Below are positions 9,970 to 18,262 of a stretch of DNA of 64,000 nucleotides, in pieces. Below the pieces are notes generated by a model. The model did no database searches and was not told the origin of the DNA. It saw only the letters and a list, made by a program, of their open reading frames with translations. Made by a program: the position numbers and the translations under genes. The DNA is from Candidatus Gastranaerophilales bacterium. Its GTDB lineage: Bacteria; Cyanobacteriota; Vampirovibrionia; Gastranaerophilales; Gastranaerophilaceae. The stretch is taken from contig CALUTF010000003.1 of the NCBI GenBank assembly GCA_944323595.1, positions 44,358 through 108,357 of the forward strand, given 5' to 3'. Each line of letters begins with the position of its first letter. Positions within the stretch are counted from its first letter, which is position 1.

Positions 9970-10977
9970 ATGTCATTAACAGTATATTTAGGGATAGACG
10001 TAGGCTCTGTAACAACAAAACTTGCATTAGTTGATGAAAAAGGAAAATATGTAGACAGTTACATGCTCCGTACGGCAGGTAAACCTGTAATGGCGGTTCA
10101 AAAAGGTTTGCGGGAACTTTATGCAAAAAAACTTACTGATTACGACGTAATGGGTGTAGGCACAACCGGTTCAGGCAGAAATCTTGCCGGTGCACTTGTT
10201 GGTGCGGATATCATAAAAAATGAGATTACAGCGCACGCAGTTGCCGCAAGTATCAACGTTCCGGGGGTTCAAACTATCCTTGAAATCGGAGGTCAGGACA
10301 GCAAAATAATTATTCTGCGCGATGGTATTGTTACTGACTTTGCGATGAATACCGTTTGTGCGGCAGGTACAGGCAGCTTTCTTGATCAACAGGCTAACAG
10401 ATTGAATGTTCCGATAGAACAATTTGGCGAAACTGCACTAAAATCAACTAATCCGGCAAGAATCGCAGGCCGCTGCGGTGTATTTGCCGAAAGTGACTTA
10501 ATTCACAAACAGCAGCTCGGATATCCTGTAGAAGACTTATTATACGGTCTATGTCAGGCGCTTGTTCGTAATTATCTTTCTAATCTTGCGCTTGGTAAAG
10601 AGTTACTGCCGGTATTTTCATTCCAGGGCGGAGTTGCTACAAATTCAGGAATGGTAAAAGCTTTTGAAGAAGCTCTCGGACACAAAGTTGTTGTTCCTGA
10701 AAATCACCAGACAATGGGCGCAATAGGGGCTGCTCTTATTGCAATGGAAAACCATCAGTACACTGAAACCCCGACAAAATTCAAAGGATGGGAAGTCGGT
10801 GATATGCATTTTTCTTCAATTACATGTGAATGCAACGGCTGCTCTAACAACTGTGAAGTTATTACCATTGTCGAGGGTGTGGACGAGGTTCAGCACGTAG
10901 AAAAAATTAAAGATATTAAAGGTAATATTATTGCACGCTGGGGTGGAACCTGCGGACGCTGGGATATTGCAGGGTAG
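9970..10977 (+). CDS. 2-hydroxyacyl-CoA dehydratase activase ATPase (BadF/BadG/HgdC family, COG1924)
   Basis: The 335-residue product has the ASKHA ATPase start YLGIDVGSVTTKLALVD. It has the two Cys motifs whose side chains bridge a [4Fe-4S] cluster across the dimer: VCAAGTGSFLDQQ (near residue 137) and GRCGVFAESD (near 166). The family couples ATP hydrolysis to electron injection into a dehydratase partner. Unlike short HgdC (about 260 residues), this one has a C-terminal extension with CECNGCSNNCE and GGTCGRW, the linker that in giant Clostridial proteins leads into the DUF2229 domain. That domain is instead encoded at 53009-54091. No dehydratase gene is nearby, so the electron acceptor is unknown. 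AGGGGA precedes the ATG. Confidence 0.88.
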   Translation: MSLTVYLGIDVGSVTTKLALVDEKGKYVDSYMLRTAGKPVMAVQKGLRELYAKKLTDYDVMGVGTTGSGRNLAGALVGADIIKNEITAHAVAASINVPGVQTILEIGGQDSKIIILRDGIVTDFAMNTVCAAGTGSFLDQQANRLNVPIEQFGETALKSTNPARIAGRCGVFAESDLIHKQQLGYPVEDLLYGLCQALVRNYLSNLALGKELLPVFSFQGGVATNSGMVKAFEEALGHKVVVPENHQTMGAIGAALIAMENHQYTETPTKFKGWEVGDMHFSSITCECNGCSNNCEVITIVEGVDEVQHVEKIKDIKGNIIARWGGTCGRWDIAG

Positions 10978-11075
10978 TCTGTAGCAGTAGACTCTGTATT
11001 GATTCTGAATACAGTAATAACGCGGATTAAGAGATGATAGGCTCAAATATTACAATGAAGACTACCGCTTACGGT

Positions 11076-11513
11076 TTATTTTTCTATCATAAAAGTCACA
11101 GGCCCATCATTAATGAGTTCGACGTCCATCATTGCACGAAATTTGCCTGTCTGAACAGTTAGTCCATGGTTTTTGACTAATTCAGTGAATTCTTCGTAAA
11201 GTTTTACGGCAATATCAGGTTCAGCGGCTTTGTCAAAGCTCGGTCTGGTTCCTTTTTTGCAGTCCCCGCACAAGGTAAACTGGGATACTACCATAACTTC
11301 ACCCTGAACATCTTTTATAGAAAAATTCATTTTATCATTTTCGTCCTCAAATATACGCAAATTTACAACTTTATCGGCAAGTTTTTGTGCATTTTCACTT
11401 GTATCACCCTTTTCAACGCCTAAAAGTATAAGGATGCCTTTACCTGTTGATGAATACAATTCACCATCTATTGTAACCGATGCCCGTTTTACTCTTTGTA
11501 TAAGTGCTTTCAT
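11076..11513 (-). CDS. dtd: D-aminoacyl-tRNA deacylase
   Basis: A 145-residue DTD enzyme that removes D-amino acids (and Gly from tRNA-Ala) from mischarged tRNA. Signatures are the start MKALIQRVKRASVTIDG, the catalytic-pocket motif VVSQFTLCGDCKKGTRPSF and the Gly-cisPro loop INDGPVTFMIE. The length is normal. It is the last gene of the leftward run from the cysteine-cluster protein through rlmN, 27 nt after rlmN. Confidence 0.95.
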   Translation of the reverse strand: MKALIQRVKRASVTIDGELYSSTGKGILILLGVEKGDTSENAQKLADKVVNLRIFEDENDKMNFSIKDVQGEVMVVSQFTLCGDCKKGTRPSFDKAAEPDIAVKLYEEFTELVKNHGLTVQTGKFRAMMDVELINDGPVTFMIEK

Positions 11514-11540
11514 TATTATCTTCTTTCCGTTTTGAGAATG

Positions 11541-12557
11541 CTAAATTTTACCTTTTAGCTGACCGCAAGCCGCATCAATATCCGCCCCGCGTTCCAGTCT
11601 TACCGTAACCTTTTTGCCGGAGTGTTCCAGCAGATACTTAAATTTCATAATTGAATTGTTTGTCGGGCGTTGATAATCGTTTTCAGCCGTCGGATTATAT
11701 GGAATAAGATTTATATTGCATTTTATATCACGCAAATATTCTGCAAGTTCTTTTGCAGCGGCAACCGTATCATTTAAATTTTTTATAAGCAGATATTCTA
11801 CTGTAATCCTGCGCCCTGTTTTTTCTATATAAAATTTAAGAGCCTTTTTGAGTTCATCCATATTGTACTTATCTTCAATCTGCATTAACTGTCTGCGGAT
11901 TTCATGGTTTGGCGCATGTAAAGAAATTGCCAGTGTAGACTGCATATCAATATCAGCCAGTTTATAAATCTGAGGAACAATTCCGCTTGTTGAAACAGTG
12001 ATTCGTCTGGCGCCTATCTGGAAATTATCGTTAAAAATATGCATTGCTTTAATAACATTATCAAGATTTAACAGAGGTTCTCCCTGACCCATAAACACAA
12101 CATTTGTCACTTTCAGACCTGTATCACGCTGAATAGTCAGAACCTGTTCAATAATTTCTTTGTATGTTAAATTTCTGATAAAACCTCTTTTTCCGGTTGC
12201 GCAAAATGAACAATTAACAGCACACCCCACCTGTGAACTTACACATGCTGTCAGGTTTGCGCGATTATCAAAGCGCATTAACACCGTTTCCACACATTCA
12301 CCGTCAGGATATTCAATCAGATATTTCAGTGTCCCGTCAACACTTTCCTGCTTAACTTTTATTTTAACATCACTAACCTTTGCAATTTTTTTCAGTTCTT
12401 CTCTGAATTTAAGAGATAAATCCGTCATTTCATCAATAGTACTCACGGATTTATGATAAATCCAATTGTGTACCTGACGCGCTCTAAACGCAGTTGCATG
12501 AAGTTCATCAGTTATAGCTTTAATTTCTTCTAAACTTAATCCTGAGAGGATGTGCAT
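11541..12557 (-). CDS. rlmN: Dual-specificity 23S rRNA m2A2503 / tRNA m2A37 methyltransferase
   Basis: A 338-residue radical-SAM methyltransferase. The CX3CX2C cluster motif is CAVNCSFCATGKRGF (near residues 110-125), followed by the SAM-binding VVFMGQGEPLLN. The C-terminal catalytic Cys lies in GADIDAACGQL. It methylates C2 of A2503 in the peptidyl-transferase centre and A37 of some tRNAs. The start overlaps the upstream cysteine-cluster gene by 22 nt, indicating coupled translation. Confidence 0.95.
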   Translation of the reverse strand: MHILSGLSLEEIKAITDELHATAFRARQVHNWIYHKSVSTIDEMTDLSLKFREELKKIAKVSDVKIKVKQESVDGTLKYLIEYPDGECVETVLMRFDNRANLTACVSSQVGCAVNCSFCATGKRGFIRNLTYKEIIEQVLTIQRDTGLKVTNVVFMGQGEPLLNLDNVIKAMHIFNDNFQIGARRITVSTSGIVPQIYKLADIDMQSTLAISLHAPNHEIRRQLMQIEDKYNMDELKKALKFYIEKTGRRITVEYLLIKNLNDTVAAAKELAEYLRDIKCNINLIPYNPTAENDYQRPTNNSIMKFKYLLEHSGKKVTVRLERGADIDAACGQLKGKI

Positions 12558-13204
12558 AATTTTTCCTTATAAAATTCAATAATCTCCATCATAGAATGAC
12601 ATAAAAGCGCAACGGGTTCCACTTCCTGCTTCCATTCGTAAAATCCGCAAGATTCCGGCAGAATGCTCAGCGGATTATCAGGAAAATCCCTGCAAATCTG
12701 AGGGCGATTTTCATAATCAGTACATAGTTTGCAATCAGAAAGTTTAGGACAATGATAAAAATAAACTTCATCTTCTTTATTTTCATCAAGCATTTTAATA
12801 TATTCAGGATAAACTTTTTGCGCTTCTGACTTGCTTTCATAAGGTATGAAAACACTCAGAAACTGATTTGCAAACCTATCGCCGTTTTGAGCTTTTAGTT
12901 TAAGCTGTTCCGGAGAAAATTCACTGCATGCAAGGTTACAGCAAGTTGCGCAATTATTACATTTGAACATTTTCCTGTAAGCCAGAATTTCCTGCCATTT
13001 TATGTAAATATCGCGAGCAATTTCTTCGTCAAACATTTTTAAAACCGCGCGATTCCATTCAGAATTTCCTGCATCTAAAAAATCGCCGTCAACATTTGCA
13101 GGTCGTAACTCGTCAATTCTTTTGGCAATTTCTTCTGCAGATTTTTTGAAAATTTCGCGGTATTTTTTTCTAAGTCCGTTTAAATTTGCGCTTAAATCAT
13201 TCAT
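12536..13204 (-). CDS. YkgJ-type cysteine-cluster protein
   Basis: The 222-residue protein has the cluster CNNCATCCNLAC near residue 78 and a second group, CPKLSDCKLCTDYENRPQICRDFP, near residues 145-170. This is the pattern of the YkgJ/UPF0153 family, thought to bind zinc or an iron-sulfur cluster. The biochemical role is unproven. The first 60 residues are helical and charged and do not belong to the core domain. A TACAAT -10 box lies 6 nt before the ATG and no ribosome site is visible, so the transcript may be leaderless. Confidence 0.8.
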   Translation of the reverse strand: MNDLSANLNGLRKKYREIFKKSAEEIAKRIDELRPANVDGDFLDAGNSEWNRAVLKMFDEEIARDIYIKWQEILAYRKMFKCNNCATCCNLACSEFSPEQLKLKAQNGDRFANQFLSVFIPYESKSEAQKVYPEYIKMLDENKEDEVYFYHCPKLSDCKLCTDYENRPQICRDFPDNPLSILPESCGFYEWKQEVEPVALLCHSMMEIIEFYKEKLCTSSQD

Positions 13205-13223
13205 AGTAATATTGTATCATAAG

Positions 13224-13252
13224 AAAACGATACGTATAATACGTATCGTTTT
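13224..13252 (-). terminator. Intrinsic terminator after the large duplicated-domain gene
   Basis: A near-perfect palindrome AAAACGATACGTAT-A-ATACGTATCGTTTT (at least 11 bp of stem). It lies between the end of the gene at 13280 and the start of the gene at 13204. It could act in both directions. Confidence 0.7.
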
Positions 13253-13279
13253 TCGTTTGTGCTATGTTATATAAAGTTT

Positions 13280-15568
13280 TTATCCTCTTATCATTTGTGC
13301 AAGTATACTTGACTCTTGTATTGGTGAACCTGTCATATTAATGTTTGCATTGTTCTTTGGTTCCACCTTGTAGGATTCAATCGGGCGTTTACCTGTTAGT
13401 CTTCTCATAAATGTATAATAGTCTTTCAAGAATCCGGTAGCTTCGTTTTGAGCCTTTTCTTGAGCAATTAATTCGTCACGCGTATGTTTACCAACAGGAA
13501 TTCCTACAGATTTTCTGTTCAGCCATTCACTTATGGTTGTGTTGGTCAATGTTACCCAGCTTGCACCTAACAGTGATTTATGGTACTGCTTGCTGAATGT
13601 GCTGTTGAATAAGTCAATCAACAGTGCTTGATAGAACAATCTTGAGGTTTCTTGTACCGCACGTTCTTTGAATTTAGTTTCTGCACCCTCTATGTTATTA
13701 CCATTTGATTTTAGCATTACCATGTTGTAGTTATCTGTCATCAGGAACCAGAGAGTTGCAGCTGTACCGGCGGCTTTTGCAAGATTGGATAATTCAGCAT
13801 TTGATAAATGTGACATTGAATCTGCATTAAACGCTTTAAGTCTGTTGTCTTTTACAAATTCTTTGAATTTTTCCGGATCAAAATCTTCACGTAATGCTTT
13901 TGGTCCGATATTATCAATACTTTTCTGCAATGCTGCTATATTCCCTTTGATTAATCTTGCGCTTAATTCTTCCGGTGTTTCTTGTTTTACATTAGCTGCC
14001 GGTATACCTTTTTTACCTGCTATAGCTTTTTTAATACCGTTTACAGCCAGTTCAGTCATTCTGTAAGGCAACGTAACCGCATCCATCGCAAATTTAATCG
14101 GAGCTTTAAAGAATTTAATCCACGGAGCATTAGGTTTGTCTTTAGGACCGAGATTAATATAGTTGCCGTCAGCGCTTATAGCCGGTTTTGCAAAAAGCTC
14201 ATATTCATCGGCAATGTCATTAAAGCCATTTTCACGTAAAACTTTTACGATTTTATCAAATTTTTCTTTTGGATATTGATAGTTAGGAATTTTAGTAAGT
14301 TTATCGTAAGCAGCGCTCTTTTTACCGATAATAAAGTCCATAGTGTTGTCTATAGGTTTAAATAAGGCTTTTACTGCGCTGTTATTGCCAAATTTGCCTC
14401 TGATGAATTTAATTCCGTACCCTGCTGCGATTATTAATCCGGATGCTTTCATTAAAATATCAAAGGATAACAATGGTTTTTGAAGTTTTTCTTTTTCATC
14501 TGATTTTGACTCTGCCTGGAAAGATGCATCAGGTTTGATTTCTGCTTCCGGCGCGTGATTGCGTTCATTTTCCGCACGTGCTTCTTCCGGAGTTAAACGT
14601 TTAATGTGTTTACCGTTTGTCAAACGTGAAACGCCTTCTGTTAACACTGTGGTAACCGCAGTAATAAGCATAACTCCCCAGGTTGAATTGTTAACGTATT
14701 TTGACAGCGCACCGAATGTGATAAGCTGCAAATATGCATTCCAGCCAACACGGCTAACCTCTTGTTTGAACCTTGATTTTTGTTCATCTTTTGCGGCTGT
14801 CGGATCGTCATCCATCAATCTTGAAAGGTTGTAAGCATCATTCGCAAGGAATACTGCTGGCGGCAAACCTGATACTATACGAGTCAGAGCACGTTCGTGC
14901 TTTGTATCATAGTTGCCGAGATTCGGGTCAAAGGATTTCATTCCTTGCTGGAAAATTATTGCTGCTTGTTCCTGTGCGGATTTTGCTTCTAAATTTTTAA
15001 TATCTTCAAACTCAAAAATACCTCTTAATGCATTAACTTTTGCGTCAGTTTTTGCTTGTTGTCTGATATTTTTGAAAAATTTCTTATTATAAATTTCTTT
15101 TGAAAAATTTTCTATGGGTTTTATTTTTGTCATAATGCGGACAACGCCGTTCAGCATTTCCCCCGGCAATCTTAGCGGATAGGTTAAGTCATTCCATACG
15201 CGCTGTCCTATTCCTTTTTCCCTGATGGTAATTAATTCTTTGCCTGTTGCTTCATCGTGGCTGAATTTAACCATTCCGTTGGCGTATTTTGAATTCCGGA
15301 TGCTTTCCATAAATTCTTCGCCCATATCTGAGATTCGATATTTTTTTACCAGCTGGAAATATTTTTCCACTGAATAAGTTTTTGCCGGTTTATACCAAAA
15401 AGAGAGACCTTTAAAAGATAAATTCTCGGAATTTGTTTTTAAAGGTCTCTCTTTATTAAAACTATCTGTCGAGTTCATTGGATGAGAAAGGGGAATACGT
15501 CTGACCGGTATTTTTGTCTCCGGCATTTGCTTAAGTCTGGCAGGTTGCTGCAGTCTTTCGTTCAACAT
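13280..15568 (-). CDS. Large protein with an internal duplication, function unknown
   Basis: The frame is open from 15646. I place the start at 15568 because AAAGGAGG lies upstream of that ATG; this gives 762 residues. A basic N-terminus (MLNERLQQPARLK) is followed by a LSFKG segment. Two regions, about residues 240-335 and 607-710, resemble each other: a D-x-YN start, a FK....E.SR helix, a hydrophobic stretch, then an E...R...G.....T..E..A tail. Each holds one or two possible membrane segments (TWGVMLITAVTTVLTEG; LLGASWVTLTNTTIS). There is another hydrophobic stretch near 385-402 (LIIAAGYGIKFI). No known domain is recognised. It is probably membrane-associated and lineage-specific. Confidence 0.7.
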   Translation of the reverse strand: MLNERLQQPARLKQMPETKIPVRRIPLSHPMNSTDSFNKERPLKTNSENLSFKGLSFWYKPAKTYSVEKYFQLVKKYRISDMGEEFMESIRNSKYANGMVKFSHDEATGKELITIREKGIGQRVWNDLTYPLRLPGEMLNGVVRIMTKIKPIENFSKEIYNKKFFKNIRQQAKTDAKVNALRGIFEFEDIKNLEAKSAQEQAAIIFQQGMKSFDPNLGNYDTKHERALTRIVSGLPPAVFLANDAYNLSRLMDDDPTAAKDEQKSRFKQEVSRVGWNAYLQLITFGALSKYVNNSTWGVMLITAVTTVLTEGVSRLTNGKHIKRLTPEEARAENERNHAPEAEIKPDASFQAESKSDEKEKLQKPLLSFDILMKASGLIIAAGYGIKFIRGKFGNNSAVKALFKPIDNTMDFIIGKKSAAYDKLTKIPNYQYPKEKFDKIVKVLRENGFNDIADEYELFAKPAISADGNYINLGPKDKPNAPWIKFFKAPIKFAMDAVTLPYRMTELAVNGIKKAIAGKKGIPAANVKQETPEELSARLIKGNIAALQKSIDNIGPKALREDFDPEKFKEFVKDNRLKAFNADSMSHLSNAELSNLAKAAGTAATLWFLMTDNYNMVMLKSNGNNIEGAETKFKERAVQETSRLFYQALLIDLFNSTFSKQYHKSLLGASWVTLTNTTISEWLNRKSVGIPVGKHTRDELIAQEKAQNEATGFLKDYYTFMRRLTGKRPIESYKVEPKNNANINMTGSPIQESSILAQMIRG

Positions 15569-15661
15569 TTTTGAAACTTCCTCCTTTGCATGATTTTCAC
15601 TCAAAGTGAAATTTTTGGCAAGAGTTTTAATATAAAAATTTAACAAGACTTTACAATTGTG

Positions 15662-16462
15662 TTAAAGGGTTGCTATTATTGCAGATATCAGTTTTTTGAA
15701 TTTGGATTTTGACTGATTTGTAACATCAATTACTTCTTCGTGCGAAAGTGAAGTACTGCTGACTCCGCTGGCTGCATTTGATATACAGCTGATGCCCAGA
15801 ACATCCATTTTGCAATAATTTGCAACAATAGCTTCCGGAACTGTAGACATTCCTACAGCGTCTGCACCTATAATTCTTGCCATACGGATTTCTGCCGGTG
15901 TTTCGTAACTTGGTCCGCTGTTTGCAAGATAAACACCTTTTTGAAGTGCAATTCCAAGTTTTTCTGCACAACTTTCTGCAACAGTAACGAGTTTTTTCTT
16001 GTATATTTCACTCATATCAGGAAATCTTTCTCCGAGTGAATCGTCATTTGTTCCCAATAGCGGATTGCTGCCCATATTATTAATATGATCTGTTATAATC
16101 ATTAAATCAGAGGGCTTAAAATTCTCATTTACAGCGCCGGCTGCGTTTGTAAGAATAAGCGTTTTGACGCCGAGCTTTTTCATTACTTTTACAGGATAGG
16201 TTATCTCCTGCATAGTGTGCCCTTCGTAAAAGTGGTTGCGTCCCTGCATCATTACTATCTGTTTCCCGCTGATTTCCGCAAAAACAAGCCGTCCTTTGTG
16301 TCCTTTTACTGTTGATTTTATAAAATTGGGGATTTCGCTGTATGGTATTGCAATGTCGCAGTGTTCATCTGCAAATTCTCCTAATCCTGAGCCTAAAATT
16401 ATGCCAATTTCAGGTGAAAAATTATTAGTTTTTTCTTTAAGGTATTTAATTGTTTCTTCCAT
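15662..16462 (-). CDS. Purine-nucleoside phosphorylase
   Basis: Phosphorolyses purine nucleosides to the base and ribose-1-phosphate for salvage. I choose the ATG at 16462 (MEETIKYLKEK, 266 residues) because GGGGAG lies 6 nt upstream; an earlier frame start at 16489 lacks a site and lies inside a terminator hairpin. Trimeric-PNP signatures are GIILGSGLGEF, MQGRNHFYEGH, LILTNAAGAVN, and GPSYETPAEIRMARIIGADAVGMSTVPEA. The last places Glu and Asn in the base pocket. This is the PunA/XapA class rather than hexameric DeoD. Confidence 0.93.
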   Translation of the reverse strand: MEETIKYLKEKTNNFSPEIGIILGSGLGEFADEHCDIAIPYSEIPNFIKSTVKGHKGRLVFAEISGKQIVMMQGRNHFYEGHTMQEITYPVKVMKKLGVKTLILTNAAGAVNENFKPSDLMIITDHINNMGSNPLLGTNDDSLGERFPDMSEIYKKKLVTVAESCAEKLGIALQKGVYLANSGPSYETPAEIRMARIIGADAVGMSTVPEAIVANYCKMDVLGISCISNAASGVSSTSLSHEEVIDVTNQSKSKFKKLISAIIATL

Positions 16463-16481
16463 ATCCACTCCCCTTAGACAC

Positions 16482-16517
16482 AAAAACACAAGAGCCCGTT
16501 GGAACTCTTGTGTTTTT
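16482..16517 (-). terminator. Strong intrinsic terminator between the omega-like gene and PNP
   Basis: A 13-bp perfect stem AAAAACACAAGAG/CTCTTGTGTTTTT with a 10-nt loop. On the minus strand it ends the small gene at 16528-16767 and leaves PNP to be read from downstream initiation or read-through. Confidence 0.8.
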
Positions 16518-16527
16518 CTTTTAAAAT

Positions 16528-16767
16528 TTAACCTACCAATCTGTTATCGTCAGCTTCTGAAGCTTTTACCATAATTGCGTGTTCAACAGGATTTTCTTTT
16601 TTGTATCCGTTTTCAAAATTTTCTTCAAAGCCGTATTCATCGCGTGCTTTTTTAGCCTGAGTTTCATCAACAAGTTTTTTAGCCAGTTCTGCTATTTCAT
16701 ATACAAGTTGATATCTGTTTTCTGTATTTTCATTCAAATCCCACGCTACTTTAATTATTTGATCCAT
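16528..16767 (-). CDS. Probable RNA polymerase omega subunit (RpoZ-like)
   Basis: The 79-residue acidic protein has ENRYQLVYEIAELAKKLVDE followed, after a charged insert, by KENPVEHAIMVKASE. This matches the omega pattern N-R-(Y/F)-x-L-V-x-x-I-A-x-x-A-x-x-L and then (K/N)-P-V-x-x-A-(I/L), with the expected size and spacing. Omega helps fold and assemble the beta-prime subunit. The usual Arg-Ala-Arg after the first helix is replaced by Glu-Leu-Ala-Lys, so the call is tentative. AGAGG lies before the start, and a strong terminator follows. A generic small acidic protein is the alternative. Confidence 0.55.
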   Translation of the reverse strand: MDQIIKVAWDLNENTENRYQLVYEIAELAKKLVDETQAKKARDEYGFEENFENGYKKENPVEHAIMVKASEADDNRLVG

Positions 16768-16872
16768 TTTATAAACCTCTTTTCTTAGATTAGAATTAAT
16801 ATATTAATAATATAATATAAAAAATTTTTTGACAAGTGGTAAAAATTACGTATTCCATGTATAATAGAGCGT

Positions 16873-17505
16873 ATGAATAGTTCTAAAGAAAATATTCGTT
16901 TATATCATTGGATTGAATTTTTAGTATGGTTTCTTATTTTATGTATTGTTATAGTAGGTTTCAGGTATACGCGATACAAACATATCAAGCAGCTGGCTAC
17001 GTATCAGATATTTTTGCAGGATGTCGACGGGCTTATTGTCGGTTCTCCTGTTAAATATATGGGGGTGCAGGTTGGACATATCCAGAAGATTAAAATCCTT
17101 ACAAATGAAGTTTATATCAAATTTGTAATAACTGAAAAGGGGTTTAAATTACCGCAGGGAGCTATAGCAACTGTGGAATTCAGCGGTTTGGGCGGGTCTA
17201 AATCTCTTGAAATTTTCCCTCCTACTCCTGAAAGTAAAAGTAGTAAAAAATTAATTGCAATAAAGGACACAAACCGACTCAGCGCGACTGTTTGGAGATT
17301 AAATGATATGTTTGATAAGATAGGGGCTATTTCCGTTAAATTATCAACATTTGCAAATGATGCAGGTATCCTTTCAACTTCAGCCGAACAGGTCGATATA
17401 AAGAAAATTCTTGATAATTTGGATGTTTTTGATGAAAAGATTGACAAGTATAATAATGAAAAACAAGTTTTTAAAGATAAAATGAAGGAGTTAAAAAATG
17501 AATAG
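16873..17505 (+). CDS. MCE/MlaD family lipid-transport protein
   Basis: The 210-residue product has one N-terminal membrane anchor (residues 14-33) followed by an MCE domain (about 40-125): FLQDVDGLIVGSPVKYMGVQVGHIQKIKI, then FSGLGGSKSLEIFPP. The remainder is helical with a charged end. MCE proteins form hexameric rings that pass phospholipids between membranes, as partners of an ABC transporter (MlaE/MlaF). No such partner is in the window. A TATAAT box (16860-16865) lies 7 nt before the ATG and no ribosome site is seen, predicting a leaderless transcript. Its end overlaps upp by 8 nt. Confidence 0.88.
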   Translation: MNSSKENIRLYHWIEFLVWFLILCIVIVGFRYTRYKHIKQLATYQIFLQDVDGLIVGSPVKYMGVQVGHIQKIKILTNEVYIKFVITEKGFKLPQGAIATVEFSGLGGSKSLEIFPPTPESKSSKKLIAIKDTNRLSATVWRLNDMFDKIGAISVKLSTFANDAGILSTSAEQVDIKKILDNLDVFDEKIDKYNNEKQVFKDKMKELKNE

Positions 17506-18148
17506 CGAAAAAGTAAGAATTATCTCCAATCCTGTTGTACTTTTGAATTTATGCACAATGCGTGATGCTAAGACCGACAGTCAAGGGGTTAGAATTGCAA
17601 CAAGAAAAATTACAAGATGTCTTTTGTATGAGGCAACAAGTAATTTGCCGCTTGTCGAAAAAGAAATTACGACACCAGTCGCTACATTTAAGGCTAAAAC
17701 TGTTGATCCGGATATTAACTTAATTATCTCACCGATATTAAGAGCCGGATTAATTTTTACGGACGAAGCAATTGATATTCTTCCTCAGGCTTGCATAAGA
17801 CATATCGGAATGTACAGGGATGAAAAAACGCTGAAGCCGATATGGTACTATAACAAGGTTCCTATGGAGGCTCCAAATCCCGAAAAATTCTATATTTATA
17901 TAACAGATCCTATGCTAGCAACAGGAAATTCTCTTCTTGAAGCTATTAAGTTGTATGCTGATAAGGGTATTCCTATAGATAATATTAAAGTTATTTGTAT
18001 TATTGCTGCACCGGAGGGAATTGAAAATATACAAAAGCATTATCCGGATATTGAAATTATCACTGCGGCTGTAGATGATCATCTTAATGAAAAGGGTTAT
18101 ATTGTTCCGGGTATGGGCGATGCCGGTGATAGAATCTTTAATACTTAG
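17498..18148 (+). CDS. upp: Uracil phosphoribosyltransferase
   Basis: Converts uracil and PRPP to UMP. The 216-residue product has the PRPP-binding motif ITDPMLATGNSLLEAI (near residue 133), the ILRAGLIF flexible-loop segment and the uracil site at the C-terminus, YIVPGMGDAGDRIFNT. AAGGAG precedes the start inside the upstream MCE gene, so the two are probably co-transcribed. Confidence 0.96.
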   Translation: MNSEKVRIISNPVVLLNLCTMRDAKTDSQGVRIATRKITRCLLYEATSNLPLVEKEITTPVATFKAKTVDPDINLIISPILRAGLIFTDEAIDILPQACIRHIGMYRDEKTLKPIWYYNKVPMEAPNPEKFYIYITDPMLATGNSLLEAIKLYADKGIPIDNIKVICIIAAPEGIENIQKHYPDIEIITAAVDDHLNEKGYIVPGMGDAGDRIFNT

Positions 18149-18182
18149 TTTTACAATTTAAAATTTGTAAAAATTCTTTAAC

Positions 18183-18232
18183 AAATAACGGTATTTTTTA
18201 AAGTTTACACAAAAAATGCCGTTATTTTTATT
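18183..18232 (+). terminator. Intrinsic terminator after upp
   Basis: A long AT-rich hairpin: AAATAACGGTATTTTTT pairs with AAAAAATGCCGTTATTT (one G-T pair), followed by TTTATTTG. Confidence 0.75.
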
Positions 18233-18262
18233 TGTGTAGAAGAATATTTACAGGAGCTCAAA

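Noticed and set aside
10978..11075. Terminator between the activase gene and dtd
   Set aside because: CTGTATT/AATACAG and ACCG/CGGT stems exist, but they are short and lack a good T-run. Not listed as a feature.
13785..14239. Plus-strand frames inside the large duplicated-domain gene
   Set aside because: Overlapping antisense frames with no ribosome site and biased composition.
16829..16865. Classical promoter TTGACA...TATAAT before the MCE gene
   Set aside because: The spacing is 25 nt, too long for a normal sigma-70 promoter. Only the -10 box is used.
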